From a virus, in the IMG/VR virus record IMGVR_UViG_3300048582_000056, positions 1 through 31,355 of that record: DNA of 31,355 nucleotides; one strand, given 5' to 3'. Position 1 is the stretch's first letter. Every line of letters starts with the position of its first letter. This document shows, in pieces, positions 12,894 to 21,589 of this stretch. The notes below the pieces were generated by a model. The model saw only the letters and a program-made list of their open reading frames with translations. It made no database searches and was not told where the DNA came from. A program made the position numbers and the translations under genes.

Positions 12894-14875
12894 TTGCCCG
12901 TAAAACCAAGCAGCCCGCCAGACGCCAGCGGAGCAAGATGGCTTGCGGCAGGATCGAGAAGCGGCATTGTTGCCCGTGGGTTGAGCAGCCCGTTTACCTT
13001 GACCATCTGATGGCCTTTTCCGGCAACCTCTAGACCGATCTCGGCACCCCTTCCGAGGAAAGGGATATTTTTAAGAACCCGCAGCGCATTTGGTGCCGTG
13101 CTTGAGCCAGCAGGCTTCAGCGGCGCGTTGTTGATGTTTCCAGCCGCGCGCAGAACCTGCTGATAGCCTTCCCATCCATCCTTCCCGAACAAAAGCTGGC
13201 CTTTCTCTGGCCCAATCTTGTCCAGCGCTTTGCGCATTCCGTTGACAGTAAAAGATCCGCCGGTTTCGCCCTGGAGCGTTGCCGAGTCGCGGATGAACAC
13301 CTTGGCGGCATCCTGCAAACTCTGCATAACCGGCAGATTGTGTTCTGCGCTGACTTTCGACAGGCTTTCGAGATCATCCACGCGCATCTTGCCCACCACG
13401 TCAGGCAATTGCTCTGGCGTGAATTTTCCAGACAGAACGCGATCAATCAGCGGATTTGACTCTTGGAACTTGAACCGTTGCGCGGCTGCTTGCCTTGCGC
13501 CTCGGAAAGCCTGCGACAATCCAGCCTGTTCGGCCTGCTGCCCTCCGATAACGCCCGCACCCTCTGAGCCGTAATCGTCAAGCGCATTGATTAGATGAGT
13601 TTTGACGACTCCGAGCGCCTTGGCTTCTGCTGGGTCTGCTGTTCCGTAGATTCGACCGTTAATGGCCTGCAATCGCTGCATGGCCGTCCCCATGTCGAAC
13701 GGCTCCTTGCCGGCTGTTACCTTCTGGAACCATGACAGTGTGTCGGCAGGGAGCTTGCTTCCTAGCATCTGCTTGTCCAGTTCGATTGACGCATCATTGA
13801 CAAACCGATGCGGGTCGAGCGGTATGTCACGGCCTGCCATGTTCCGCGCAGAATTGTAGAGCTGATCCACATTCGACTTCATTGCAGCGTCGTAGCCCGT
13901 CACGGAGTCGGACAGCTTTCGCCCAATTTGGTAGTCGGTAGCATCTGGCGCGCCCTGAGTTACCTTCTGCAATAAGGTCTGATTGGCATCCTTGAACCGT
14001 GCGGCAATCCCATCGTCAACCGTGTTGAGCGTGTTTTCTTCCCACCAGGCGCTCGGGTCGCGTGTTACCCATCCCTTTGTCGGCTTGATGTTCAGCGCCT
14101 CAAAGTCGGCCATTCGCTTGAGTTCGTCAGGGTTGAGATTATCCAGCGCATCGAGCGATGTTTTCCCGACTTTCTTGATCTGCTCCTGCACGGCACGAGG
14201 CAGTGCGTTGAAGTCCAGACCGTTGACCTTGAGCTTTGCGGTAATCGCTGACTCAAGTTCTTGCGTGCCGGCAGAACCCTTCACCAAGTTCTTAACCGCT
14301 GACCCTGTAGCTTGCAGGCCGCGACCAACAGCAAGACCCGCCGCGCCGCCCGTAGCACCAGCGGCAGCACCCTGCGCACGGTCGATTAGATCGCCAGGCG
14401 TTGCAGCCACTCCGAACAGCCCGCCAGCGGTTGCGGCTTGCTTGTAGCTAGTCGGAGCAGTAGCGCCAGCGCCAAGCCACTCAAGCGCGCCACCGGCTGC
14501 TTTAGCCGCCTTCGGAGCGCCCTGTATTGCCTTAATGCCTGCGCCTGCGCCTTTTAGCGCAGAGCCTCCGACATACATCATGCCGGCTTGAGCAAGGCCG
14601 CTGCCGACTTGACCGGCTGTGTCGTTGTTAATGGCTTGGTCAGCAGGCGCGAAGCCGTCAACAGGGTTTAGCCCGAACGATCCAAGAAAGTCGTTTGTGG
14701 CCTTTCCTGCGCCGATGGCTAGGCGCTCAGGCACGCTGTAGCCTTCCATGTAGTCGATCGGCTTGCTCTGTTCCTCGGCTGCAAGTCTTGCGGCAAAGAG
14801 AGCCTCTTTATTTTGCGGAGGCGTTGCGGCCGATTCGCTTGCAAGCCTTTGCGCGAACATTTCCTCTTTGGTCAT
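12890..14875 (-). CDS. Large ejection/internal virion protein (gp16-like position)
   Basis: 661 residues from ATG 14875, coupled to the preceding stop (TAATG). The N-terminus repeats an EEMFAQRLASE / EALFAARLAAEE motif twice. A Gly/Ala-rich hydrophobic region (about 75-200) and a long helical region follow. Large, Ala/Gly-rich helical proteins after the tail stabiliser are DNA ejection proteins in P22-like phages (gp16 is 609 residues). It would be packaged in the capsid and injected with the DNA, possibly inserting in the host envelope. Assignment is by composition, size and gene order. Confidence 0.65.
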   Translation of the reverse strand: MTKEEMFAQRLASESAATPPQNKEALFAARLAAEEQSKPIDYMEGYSVPERLAIGAGKATNDFLGSFGLNPVDGFAPADQAINNDTAGQVGSGLAQAGMMYVGGSALKGAGAGIKAIQGAPKAAKAAGGALEWLGAGATAPTSYKQAATAGGLFGVAATPGDLIDRAQGAAAGATGGAAGLAVGRGLQATGSAVKNLVKGSAGTQELESAITAKLKVNGLDFNALPRAVQEQIKKVGKTSLDALDNLNPDELKRMADFEALNIKPTKGWVTRDPSAWWEENTLNTVDDGIAARFKDANQTLLQKVTQGAPDATDYQIGRKLSDSVTGYDAAMKSNVDQLYNSARNMAGRDIPLDPHRFVNDASIELDKQMLGSKLPADTLSWFQKVTAGKEPFDMGTAMQRLQAINGRIYGTADPAEAKALGVVKTHLINALDDYGSEGAGVIGGQQAEQAGLSQAFRGARQAAAQRFKFQESNPLIDRVLSGKFTPEQLPDVVGKMRVDDLESLSKVSAEHNLPVMQSLQDAAKVFIRDSATLQGETGGSFTVNGMRKALDKIGPEKGQLLFGKDGWEGYQQVLRAAGNINNAPLKPAGSSTAPNALRVLKNIPFLGRGAEIGLEVAGKGHQMVKVNGLLNPRATMPLLDPAASHLAPLASGGLLGFTGN

Positions 14876-16077
14876 TATTGCGCGCCTCCCTGTTTGGCTT
14901 TCCATGCCTGATATTCGGCTTCCATGTCGGCATCAAACTGCGGCATTGCTGCTGGCGGGTTGCTGGAATTGGTCAGGTTTCCACTAGGCCCCGCTGGCTT
15001 GATCCTGTCAGCACCACGGCCAGCCGGCAAAGTCATGTCCTGCTCTGCCTGCGCTCGAGCATCAGCCTTGCTTTTGATGACTTCGGGCGTGTCGCCAACA
15101 ACAGGGAAGAATGTACGGATATTCCCATCAACCTCTTGCTGAGTCGCCGCCGCGCCTGTTTTTGCACGCAGGAATGATTCCGCCCACTGACGCTGCGCTT
15201 GTGCTGCTTGCTGTGCTTCAGCGGGAGCCATCCAGTTAGTCCATGTGCTGCCAGTCGCGCCGACCTTCACTGGCGAAACATCAGGCAGCTCGCTCAGAGT
15301 TCTTGATGCGTCCTTCATCTGGCTCAGATAGATGGATGCCTTCCCCTCCCCCTCGGTCAAGTTTTGGGGGATTTTAGGCATCGGTTGACCTGTTGGAGAT
15401 TTCGGCTCGATAAAATCTCCAGTCCCCTTGTCGATTAGCTTGACTGATCCGTCAGGCATGACTTGGACGTGAGTTCGCTGCGCCGTTTTTTGGATTTCGT
15501 TGGCCTCTGTAAGTATCTGGTTGTTCTGGTTGCGCACAGCAAGCGATTGCTGCTGATACGGGGAAATCCCAACCTCGAAAGTCTGGCCGGCAGTCGGAAC
15601 AACAAACTGCTTTGTGTCACCAGTGTCTACAAGTTGCGGCGCGACGTAGCCGTTAAACCCATCGCCAAGCTGGCGATTTTGCTTATCAAGAGTGATAATT
15701 TTTTTGCCGCCCTTGCCGTCGTCTACTTCCAGCGTTTTCCAAGCCTGCGGCGAACCAAGGCTCGGCAGTTCTGCGTAAGCCTTAATGTCAGAAGGCGAAG
15801 CGCCAAGCTCGGCAGCCTTGCGATAGTCAAACGTCCCGTCTTGACCGTACAGCGTCGGAATAGCCGCCTGAATAGCCGCAGCCTTGTCCTGATCGCGCTG
15901 CTTTTGCTGCAAGGCATCCGCAGCAGAATATCCGGCCAGACCAGCCAGCCCTGCGCGGCCAATGTTGTTGATCGGAGTGTTACGGTTAGCGCCAGCCAGA
16001 CCGCCAAAGCCCGCAGCAAGCAGGCCCATAGCAGCAGGGCTTTTCATCAGATCGAGCAAGCCGTTTGATTCAGCCAT
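14875..16077 (-). CDS. Ejection/internal virion protein (gp20-like position)
   Basis: 400 residues. The N-terminal Gly/Ala-rich hydrophobic stretch (MGLLAAGFGGLAGANR, then GRAGLAGLAGYSAADA) could insert in membrane. Residues about 60-400 are helical, Gln-rich and without Cys. The size and place match P22 gp20 (471 residues). Both flanking starts and stops overlap as TAATG, so it is translated in step with its neighbours. Function is inferred from synteny. Confidence 0.6.
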   Translation of the reverse strand: MAESNGLLDLMKSPAAMGLLAAGFGGLAGANRNTPINNIGRAGLAGLAGYSAADALQQKQRDQDKAAAIQAAIPTLYGQDGTFDYRKAAELGASPSDIKAYAELPSLGSPQAWKTLEVDDGKGGKKIITLDKQNRQLGDGFNGYVAPQLVDTGDTKQFVVPTAGQTFEVGISPYQQQSLAVRNQNNQILTEANEIQKTAQRTHVQVMPDGSVKLIDKGTGDFIEPKSPTGQPMPKIPQNLTEGEGKASIYLSQMKDASRTLSELPDVSPVKVGATGSTWTNWMAPAEAQQAAQAQRQWAESFLRAKTGAAATQQEVDGNIRTFFPVVGDTPEVIKSKADARAQAEQDMTLPAGRGADRIKPAGPSGNLTNSSNPPAAMPQFDADMEAEYQAWKAKQGGAQ

Positions 16078-16559
16078 TACACACCCCCGCGAAGCATGGC
16101 GCGACGGCGCGCGCGCTCTTGCATTCCAGTCTGTACGTTTGCGCCACCTTGGCCGGCAATCTGCGCCAGCACTTCAGGCCCGCCCTGAGTCATAGGCGCA
16201 GGAGCCGGAGCAGCTTGCTCGGGTTGCTCATCGAGCGCGCCAGACATTTGAATGCCGGTCGATGCGGCGTCGATCATTGGCTTGTACTGAGTCAGCGCGG
16301 CACTGGCAGACGACAGAAGGCCCGTAGAAGGAGCAGCAGCAGGCGCAACGATTGCACCCGCACCGTCAGCCCAAGGCGCAGCAGCGGCAGCCCCAGAAGC
16401 AGCCCCAGAGCCTCCCAGCAGACCGCCAATAGCCGGAGCCGCAGCAGCAGCCCCAGCGCCAAGGCCAGCACCCAGCAAAGCGCCTTTCAGCGGGTCTTTT
16501 TTCTTCAGCAGAGCGCCGCCGACTGCGCCGATTCCCATCGGGATCAATAGTGGGAACAT
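16077..16559 (-). CDS. Small Gly/Ala-rich virion or ejection protein
   Basis: 160 residues of highly biased composition. A hydrophobic Gly/Ala-rich N-terminus (MGIGAVGGALLKKKDPLKGALLG then GAGLGAGAAAAAP) contains glycine-zipper-like GxxxG spacing, followed by a Pro/Ala linker and a basic C-terminus. This recalls glycine-zipper membrane-inserting ejection proteins. It lies within the block of ejection-type genes and is TAATG-coupled on both sides. No family is recognised with certainty. Confidence 0.6.
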   Translation of the reverse strand: MFPLLIPMGIGAVGGALLKKKDPLKGALLGAGLGAGAAAAAPAIGGLLGGSGAASGAAAAAPWADGAGAIVAPAAAPSTGLLSSASAALTQYKPMIDAASTGIQMSGALDEQPEQAAPAPAPMTQGGPEVLAQIAGQGGANVQTGMQERARRRAMLRGGV

Positions 16560-17500
16560 TATTTGCCACCTCCGCTCGTTTTGCTGGTCGTCTGACTGCC
16601 AAGGCCCGAAGAAAATACGCCCGACATTGCAGCCAACTGCTTGTAGGGTAAGTTCTCCTTCTCTTGGAACTGCTGATAGTTGAAGTCCAAGCCCTGCTGA
16701 TTCTGATCCTGCTGAATCTGGCCGGCTTTCAGCATCTGCTCGGCGTCAGCGTAGGACTGATTTCCGTAATTCAAGCCAAGCTGCGCGGCCTGCAATTGGT
16801 TAGCGTCTTGCGACTGCTTAACCTGATCGTTCCGTGTTGCCCAATTATTCGCATTCTGGCTGTTGAACTGCTGCGCCTGCATGTTGCGGTTAATGCCAGC
16901 CTCGGCAAGCTGCTGAGTGTTGGCGTAGTCTGCGCCATACATTTGCGCTGCGGTATCGCTCAATCCGCGCTGGAACTGCTCCTGCAATCCTGAGTTGCCA
17001 AAGCTTCCAGAACTCACAGCGCCAGTGTTGAACTGTGAGCGGATCGAGTCCTGCGCCCTGCCTACCATCTTATCTAGGTATGGGTTTTGACCCTGATATT
17101 GATTCTGCCCAGCCGTCACGTCGCCGTAAGGGTTGCGCGTTGCGCTCTGCTCGCCTGCTGATAGCTGGCCTTGCAGGTAATTTTTCCCTTTGTTAATCGT
17201 CGCATCGCCACCCTGCGCACGTTGCAGCACAGCCTGAATGCCTTGATTCTGCGCACCTGTCAGATCAGCAAAACGCTGCTGAGTGTAGGGGTTGTAGGCG
17301 TCATTGCTCAGGTCTAGCGCCTTGGCCGAGTAAGCACTAGCCAGCGGCTTCAATTCGTTCGGGATCGATTGCGTTGTTGTCGAGCCTCCACTACTTCCAC
17401 CGCTCTTGTGCGGGCGCAGCTTGTCACCCTTAAACGCCGGCAAAGCACCCATCGCAGGCCCGCCAAACTCGGCGCTGACCCATTCGTCCATCTGATTCAT
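16559..17500 (-). CDS. Gln/Asn-rich internal virion protein (gp7-like position)
   Basis: 313 residues from ATG 17500, which overlaps the GNAT-like gene stop (ATGA). The first ~50 residues are Gly/Ser rich. The rest is a long Gln/Asn/Ala-rich helical region with AYNPYTQQRFADLTGAQNQ, NPYLDKMVGRAQDSI and RGLSDTAAQMYGADYAN, a pattern shared by internal proteins of many podoviruses. It probably travels in the capsid and helps DNA delivery. P22 gp7 holds the equivalent place. Confidence 0.65.
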   Translation of the reverse strand: MNQMDEWVSAEFGGPAMGALPAFKGDKLRPHKSGGSSGGSTTTQSIPNELKPLASAYSAKALDLSNDAYNPYTQQRFADLTGAQNQGIQAVLQRAQGGDATINKGKNYLQGQLSAGEQSATRNPYGDVTAGQNQYQGQNPYLDKMVGRAQDSIRSQFNTGAVSSGSFGNSGLQEQFQRGLSDTAAQMYGADYANTQQLAEAGINRNMQAQQFNSQNANNWATRNDQVKQSQDANQLQAAQLGLNYGNQSYADAEQMLKAGQIQQDQNQQGLDFNYQQFQEKENLPYKQLAAMSGVFSSGLGSQTTSKTSGGGK

Positions 17501-17907
17501 ATCTCTACCTCCAGCACTGTATATACGGGCTTGTAGCCAAAGCGCATTCGGTAGAGCCGTTCTTGCGCGGGTTTGGCTGCGCAGCGAATGCGGGAGCATC
17601 CGAGTGCTTTTGCCATGTCTTTAAATTCGTCAAAATAGCTTTCGAAGTGGCCGTTGGGCGCATACAGGTCATAAACAAACATGGTGCGAACATTCGGCAA
17701 CTGATCGACCCCAGCCACTACCCAGCCAACAGGCTCGCCGTCATTGTCTATTCGTATCAACGTTCGTTCGCCACGGCTCAGCATCATCTTGAGCTGGTCG
17801 CCGGTTATCTCGTCGGTACTGCCTGAACAGGCGAGGCCGAGGTTGCTTGCGCCTTCCTTCCATGCCTGATCGATGTGTGTCTGCGGTACAACGATTAAAC
17901 GGCCCAT
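17497..17907 (-). CDS. GNAT-like protein in the virion gene block
   Basis: 136 residues with the strand-helix order of the GNAT N-acetyltransferase fold. A strand GEPVGWVVAGV sits near 57-67, MFVYDLYA (76-83) follows, and the closing RIRCAAKPAQERLYRMRFGYKPVYTVLEVEI matches the GNAT motif B end (an RLYxrxGF-like turn). The usual R/Q-x-x-G-x-G/A loop for acetyl-CoA is not evident, so activity is uncertain. It occupies the place of P22 gp14. It could be a structural protein that has adopted the fold, or a modifier of virion or host proteins. Confidence 0.65.
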   Translation of the reverse strand: MGRLIVVPQTHIDQAWKEGASNLGLACSGSTDEITGDQLKMMLSRGERTLIRIDNDGEPVGWVVAGVDQLPNVRTMFVYDLYAPNGHFESYFDEFKDMAKALGCSRIRCAAKPAQERLYRMRFGYKPVYTVLEVEI

Positions 17908-18203
17908 TAGTTACCTGTTAGGAAGCGGCATTGCACCCAAGTTCCAGGCGTGCCGCTTGCAACGCACACCCATCCGAAAATCACATACTTGCTTAATGCC
18001 GTGCCAAGCTCGGTCGGCGTGCTGTTGCGCACGAAATCGCCCTGAGCGTGCGGGCCAGTAGTTGGAGCCGCTGTTGTCGCATTGGTAACAGCGGTGATCC
18101 GGCCCTCGGTCAAGTTGTTGACCTGAATCGCGTGTTCCCGCAACTCTCGCTGCAAGATCGGATCATTGATGCCGACCCGAGGCGAGTTATTAAGCCGGCT
18201 CAT
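17907..18203 (-). CDS. Small virion-block protein of unknown function
   Basis: 98 residues. A polar helical start (NDPILQRELREHAIQVNNLTEGRITAV) is followed by a strand-rich C-terminal half ending YVIFGWVCVASGTPGTWVQCRFLTG, which resembles the closing beta element seen in many phage head-tail and fibre-associated proteins. It lies between the tail stabiliser and GNAT-like genes and overlaps both, roughly where P22 has its gp26 needle. Its role is unknown. Confidence 0.6.
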   Translation of the reverse strand: MSRLNNSPRVGINDPILQRELREHAIQVNNLTEGRITAVTNATTAAPTTGPHAQGDFVRNSTPTELGTALSKYVIFGWVCVASGTPGTWVQCRFLTGN

Positions 18204-19645
18204 CTGTTACCTGCCGGCTTCATCTTGGCATTCATGTGCGTGACGCGAACTGGGCCGGTGAAGTCGACAATGGCTTTGTGCCAGCGCGCAGCCTTCAAGG
18301 TGTCGAACTTGCCGTCATTGAGCGACCCGCTAACCCCATCGGCATAAGTCCCGCCGCTGTTCTGCATGTATCGCGTTTGAACGGTTGCCGATGTCGGGGC
18401 TAATCCATAACGGAAGCGGATTTGCTGCAACAGCATCACTGCATCATCGTCGCCCACTTCGCCCGTGGTCATGTTGCTAGTAGTCGGAGAGCCTGACAGC
18501 GATTGAAGCTGATTTGACGTATTGAAGAATGCCAACGAACTGCTCGCCGCATTCCAGAACTGAGACCCCCAACTTATCGTCGGGAAGGCGTCATAGGTGG
18601 CGCTAAGGTCGGTCATTGTGTCGTATGTGTAACCACTCGACACATAGGTCAGCGCGCACTGGATCGAGCGATTAGCGCGCCCCCACATCTTCGACTGGAC
18701 GTGGTAAACAATCGCCTGATCGCATTCTGTAGATCCGACGCCTGGGTAAAAAATCCACACTCGATTGTTTTGGCGGTCAAACGTGCAGACGGTTTTGTAA
18801 AGGAAGGCAGAGTTTGAGTTGTTGACGAACCACAGACGCAGCGCGCCGTCACCCAACGGAGTCGGGCGCGTGCCGTCGAACAGCCAGAAATTGTCCTCGC
18901 CGACGAAGAAATGAACCCCGCCAATATCAACCAGCGCATTCTTGCCGACACATCCAGCATTGCCGCCAGCCACTTGCACCCAGTCCCAGACAACAGGCGC
19001 GCCGACGTACTGCCCGAGGTAGATCGAGCGTTCTTTGTAGGCAATCGCATATTCGCCCATGCGTGCGCCAGCGGTTAGCCGACCAGGTGTCGCAACCAGC
19101 CGGCCTGATGCGGCCTGAGTGGTGATAGAAGGCGTCCAGCTAGTGTCGTCAAACGCCGCGCAGCAGTGCCATCCGTCAGGCTTTACCGTGCCGTCATTGG
19201 TGTTTAGTGCCATGACGAACGCGCCGACCGAGAAGATCACCTCGGCCCGTGGAGCTGTCGCAATGTCAGCGAATGCGCCAGTGGTCGAGCGTTGGATAAC
19301 CTCGGAGCCTGAGCAAGCCAGCGTGGAATCGCCAAACTGAGCAAAGGCCCAGCGCGAGTCAGTGCCGGCTGTGTAGTTACCGGCGCGGCTGCGGTCAGTC
19401 CATGCGCCTGCGACCAGTTCATACATATTGGTCTGCGATCCGGCAAACAAGCGGCGCGAGTTGTCCAGCTTGTAGACCACAGCAGCCCCTTTGCAGCCAG
19501 CGGCCAGCGCAGGAACTCCAGAAGGCGTCACGGCAGACGGCGCGCCTTCCATGCCAATAACGGCAGGGATCAGGTTCTCGCAGTCCGACAGAATGCCAGG
19601 CGTGGTCTGGTCGGCGTCCGGCGCAAAGCCAAGGATCGGAACCAT
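18200..19645 (-). CDS. Packaged-DNA stabilisation protein (P22 gp10-like tail component)
   Basis: 481 residues, close to P22 gp10 (472). It is strand-rich throughout with blade-like repeats such as RLFAGSQTNMYEL, SRWAFAQFGDSTLACSG, RSIYLGQYVGAP and HFFVGEDNFWLFDG, typical of the propeller-like tail-completion proteins that seal the portal after packaging. It is preceded by the gp4-like adaptor (TAATG coupling). Assignment combines size, sequence style and synteny. Confidence 0.75.
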   Translation of the reverse strand: MVPILGFAPDADQTTPGILSDCENLIPAVIGMEGAPSAVTPSGVPALAAGCKGAAVVYKLDNSRRLFAGSQTNMYELVAGAWTDRSRAGNYTAGTDSRWAFAQFGDSTLACSGSEVIQRSTTGAFADIATAPRAEVIFSVGAFVMALNTNDGTVKPDGWHCCAAFDDTSWTPSITTQAASGRLVATPGRLTAGARMGEYAIAYKERSIYLGQYVGAPVVWDWVQVAGGNAGCVGKNALVDIGGVHFFVGEDNFWLFDGTRPTPLGDGALRLWFVNNSNSAFLYKTVCTFDRQNNRVWIFYPGVGSTECDQAIVYHVQSKMWGRANRSIQCALTYVSSGYTYDTMTDLSATYDAFPTISWGSQFWNAASSSLAFFNTSNQLQSLSGSPTTSNMTTGEVGDDDAVMLLQQIRFRYGLAPTSATVQTRYMQNSGGTYADGVSGSLNDGKFDTLKAARWHKAIVDFTGPVRVTHMNAKMKPAGNR

Positions 19646-20214
19646 TAGCGCGGCCTCGCCACTAGCGGGCCAGAGCGGCGCTTATCGTTTCCGTTCAGGT
19701 CATCGAGAACCTGTTGAAAGCGTGCGCCCCAGTTTGCTGCGCCGGCATCGTCGCCAACATACAGCTTCGCCTCGGCCATAGTGCCGAACAGGTACAGGCT
19801 AGGCGCGTCTGTGCTGACCCAATTGGTTGATGCAGTGGCTAGGGCTGGGATTCGCTCATAAAGCACGCCCTGAACGTCACCTCCGCCGTCGAAATACAGA
19901 TTGCTTCCGCTCCATGCGTACATGGTCGGGAATCCGTCTGGCCCATTAGCCACGACAGACTCCAAAGACTGCGCCTTGAGTGGGGTCGCCTCGAAATTAG
20001 GAACCCACAGCACCTTAACGTCGATCACGTCAGCAGCCGGCGTTATCTCGTTGGCCACAATGGCCGTAACAGGCAAAGCCAACTCCATCTGACGCACACG
20101 GAGATACCGATTCATGCGCTCTTCTGCCAGCTCCACGAAATCGGGGATCATGGCCGTCAGGTCGTCGCGGTTCATCCATGCGGCAGCCTTCGTCAGCAGT
20201 TCGGCATAAGTCAT
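19645..20214 (-). CDS. Head-tail adaptor (P22 gp4-like)
   Basis: 189 residues. The N-terminal MTYAELLTKAAAWMNRDDLTA segment continues into PDFVELAEERMNRYLRVRQME, the signature of adaptor proteins that ring the portal in podoviruses. A strand-rich middle domain with VLYERIPAL and ASTNWVSTDAPSLYLFGTMAEA follows. It would bind under the portal and begin closure of the filled head. The start overlaps the preceding stop (ATGA). Confidence 0.8.
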   Translation of the reverse strand: MTYAELLTKAAAWMNRDDLTAMIPDFVELAEERMNRYLRVRQMELALPVTAIVANEITPAADVIDVKVLWVPNFEATPLKAQSLESVVANGPDGFPTMYAWSGSNLYFDGGGDVQGVLYERIPALATASTNWVSTDAPSLYLFGTMAEAKLYVGDDAGAANWGARFQQVLDDLNGNDKRRSGPLVARPR

Positions 20215-20507
20215 TTCAGCACCTTGGAGAAAGTAGCCAACTGAGGATTAGCGCGCAGGTAAGCAATCATGCGTTTTTGGTCAATGCCACCGTCCTGTCG
20301 CATCATCTTCCCAAGCTCGGCCATTGGGATGTAGCCAACATGCCGGAACTCGCCCCACTTCTCGCCCTCGGTCGCTGCGCGCATCTCTGCGGCTGCGTCT
20401 ACGAACTGCTGGCCGTCGTAGGTCTTTTGAAAGACAACCTTATCGTCGAGGTAATGCGTGGTCGTCGTGATGCCCGTCTGGCGGTCGTGTTCTGTGATCT
20501 TGGTCAT
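20211..20507 (-). CDS. Conserved small phage protein in the head-completion block
   Basis: 98 residues. The first half is strand-rich (DRQTGITTTTHYLDDKVVFQKTYDGQQ), and the second half is helical with HVGYIPMAELGKMMRQDG, a pattern seen in small proteins found next to the head-tail adaptor in several podoviruses. Its precise role is unknown. It is the first gene after the coat terminator at 20562-20590. Confidence 0.65.
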   Translation of the reverse strand: MTKITEHDRQTGITTTTHYLDDKVVFQKTYDGQQFVDAAAEMRAATEGEKWGEFRHVGYIPMAELGKMMRQDGGIDQKRMIAYLRANPQLATFSKVLK

Positions 20508-20561
20508 GTGATGCCCTCAAATCCTTGCGTAATGCGTGCTTACGGAAAAATTCGACCCAAT

Positions 20562-20590
20562 AAAAAAGGGGCCATTTCTGACCCCTTTTC
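20562..20590 (-). terminator. Rho-independent terminator after the coat gene
   Basis: On the minus strand, AAAAGGGG and CCCCTTTT arms enclose a ~10-base loop and are followed by a T run. It lies 16 bases beyond the coat protein stop. It would cut back expression of the head-completion genes relative to the coat protein, unless antiterminated. Confidence 0.75.
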
Positions 20591-20605
20591 CTGTTTCAGT
20601 TGCTA

Positions 20606-21577
20606 TCAAGCACTGAGGTTCTTGATTGCCCCGTGAGCCTTCTCAGAGGTCACGACCAAGCAAGCTTCCACCGACACCATTTCCTTGTCGGTGTGGCCGG
20701 TCTTAGCCAGAGGCTCAGACTTGAAGCCGCCCAGATAGGCGATGCCGGCATACTCAGGGTTGAGGATGAAGGCAGCGTTGGCGTTGGCGGTGGTCTGCAC
20801 ATAGTTCGGAACAACGGTCAGCTCGCCGAAGTCGCTCATGTACACATCAGCACCGCCGACAATCACGCCCTGCTTACCCTTGGCCACGTTGAAGCGGTTC
20901 ACTGCAATGCCGGTGAAGGCAGAGAACAAACCCTTGTGCGAAGGGGTCAGGGAAATAACGGTCGGCATCTCGCCGCTGTTGGTGTAGATGCTTTGCAGCA
21001 CGGTTTTGAGCAGGGTTTCCGAGATTGCACGGTTAGTACCGGCAGTCTGTGCAGTGGTTGCCAAGCCAGAAGTGTGCGCAGGAGTTGCACCGGCGCCGCC
21101 GTGGCTGACGTTGGAGTAAATCAGCGCACCCAAGCCGGCAGACTTGCGGGCAGTTGTAGCGTTGCCCTGAACGGCGACGTTATCAGACAGAACCATTGCC
21201 TCAACATCGCGCTTCAGTTCGGCCATGCTCTTGGAGATTTGATACTTCATCTCGTTGGAGCGACCGGCAGACTTGGTCTTCTGCTGAGTGCCAGACACAA
21301 CAGCAACCTTGTCGAACAACTGAACGGTGTTAGCAACGCGATCAGTCGCAGTCAGCGCAGTACCGGTGCGGTCGTCGCCTTCAATCACTGCGTTGTCTTT
21401 GTTCGGGGTTGCTAGGCTGTCGCGCTGCCATTCATGCAGGCGTTGGGTAGCGGTAAAACGCTTGATCGAGGAAACGATAGGAGTTTTCTCTGGCGATACC
21501 ATGTAAATCTTGTCATCCAAGCTTTCACGGTTGCCGCGTGCGTCGTAGCTGTCAAATGTCTCTGAAGGCTGAGCCAT
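20606..21577 (-). CDS. Major capsid protein, SU10/DUF5309 type
   Basis: 323 residues. The start MAQPSETFDSYDARGNRESLDDKIYMVSPEKTPIVSSI matches the N-terminal arm of the SU10-type coat family (DUF5309, HK97 fold). Further blocks are LHEWQRDSLA, QKTKSAGRSNEM, MAELKRDVEAMVL and YMSDFGELTVVPN, as in that family. It would form the icosahedral shell. A scaffold lies directly upstream and a terminator directly downstream. P22 itself uses a larger, unrelated coat, so the head genes here are a different lineage. Confidence 0.85.
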   Translation of the reverse strand: MAQPSETFDSYDARGNRESLDDKIYMVSPEKTPIVSSIKRFTATQRLHEWQRDSLATPNKDNAVIEGDDRTGTALTATDRVANTVQLFDKVAVVSGTQQKTKSAGRSNEMKYQISKSMAELKRDVEAMVLSDNVAVQGNATTARKSAGLGALIYSNVSHGGAGATPAHTSGLATTAQTAGTNRAISETLLKTVLQSIYTNSGEMPTVISLTPSHKGLFSAFTGIAVNRFNVAKGKQGVIVGGADVYMSDFGELTVVPNYVQTTANANAAFILNPEYAGIAYLGGFKSEPLAKTGHTDKEMVSVEACLVVTSEKAHGAIKNLSA

Positions 21578-21589
21578 GATGTTGCTCCT

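Noticed and set aside
20600-21415. 271-codon open frame on the plus strand
   Set aside because: It lies wholly antisense to the capsid gene, has no ribosome site and no recognisable domain; long antisense frames are expected with this codon bias.
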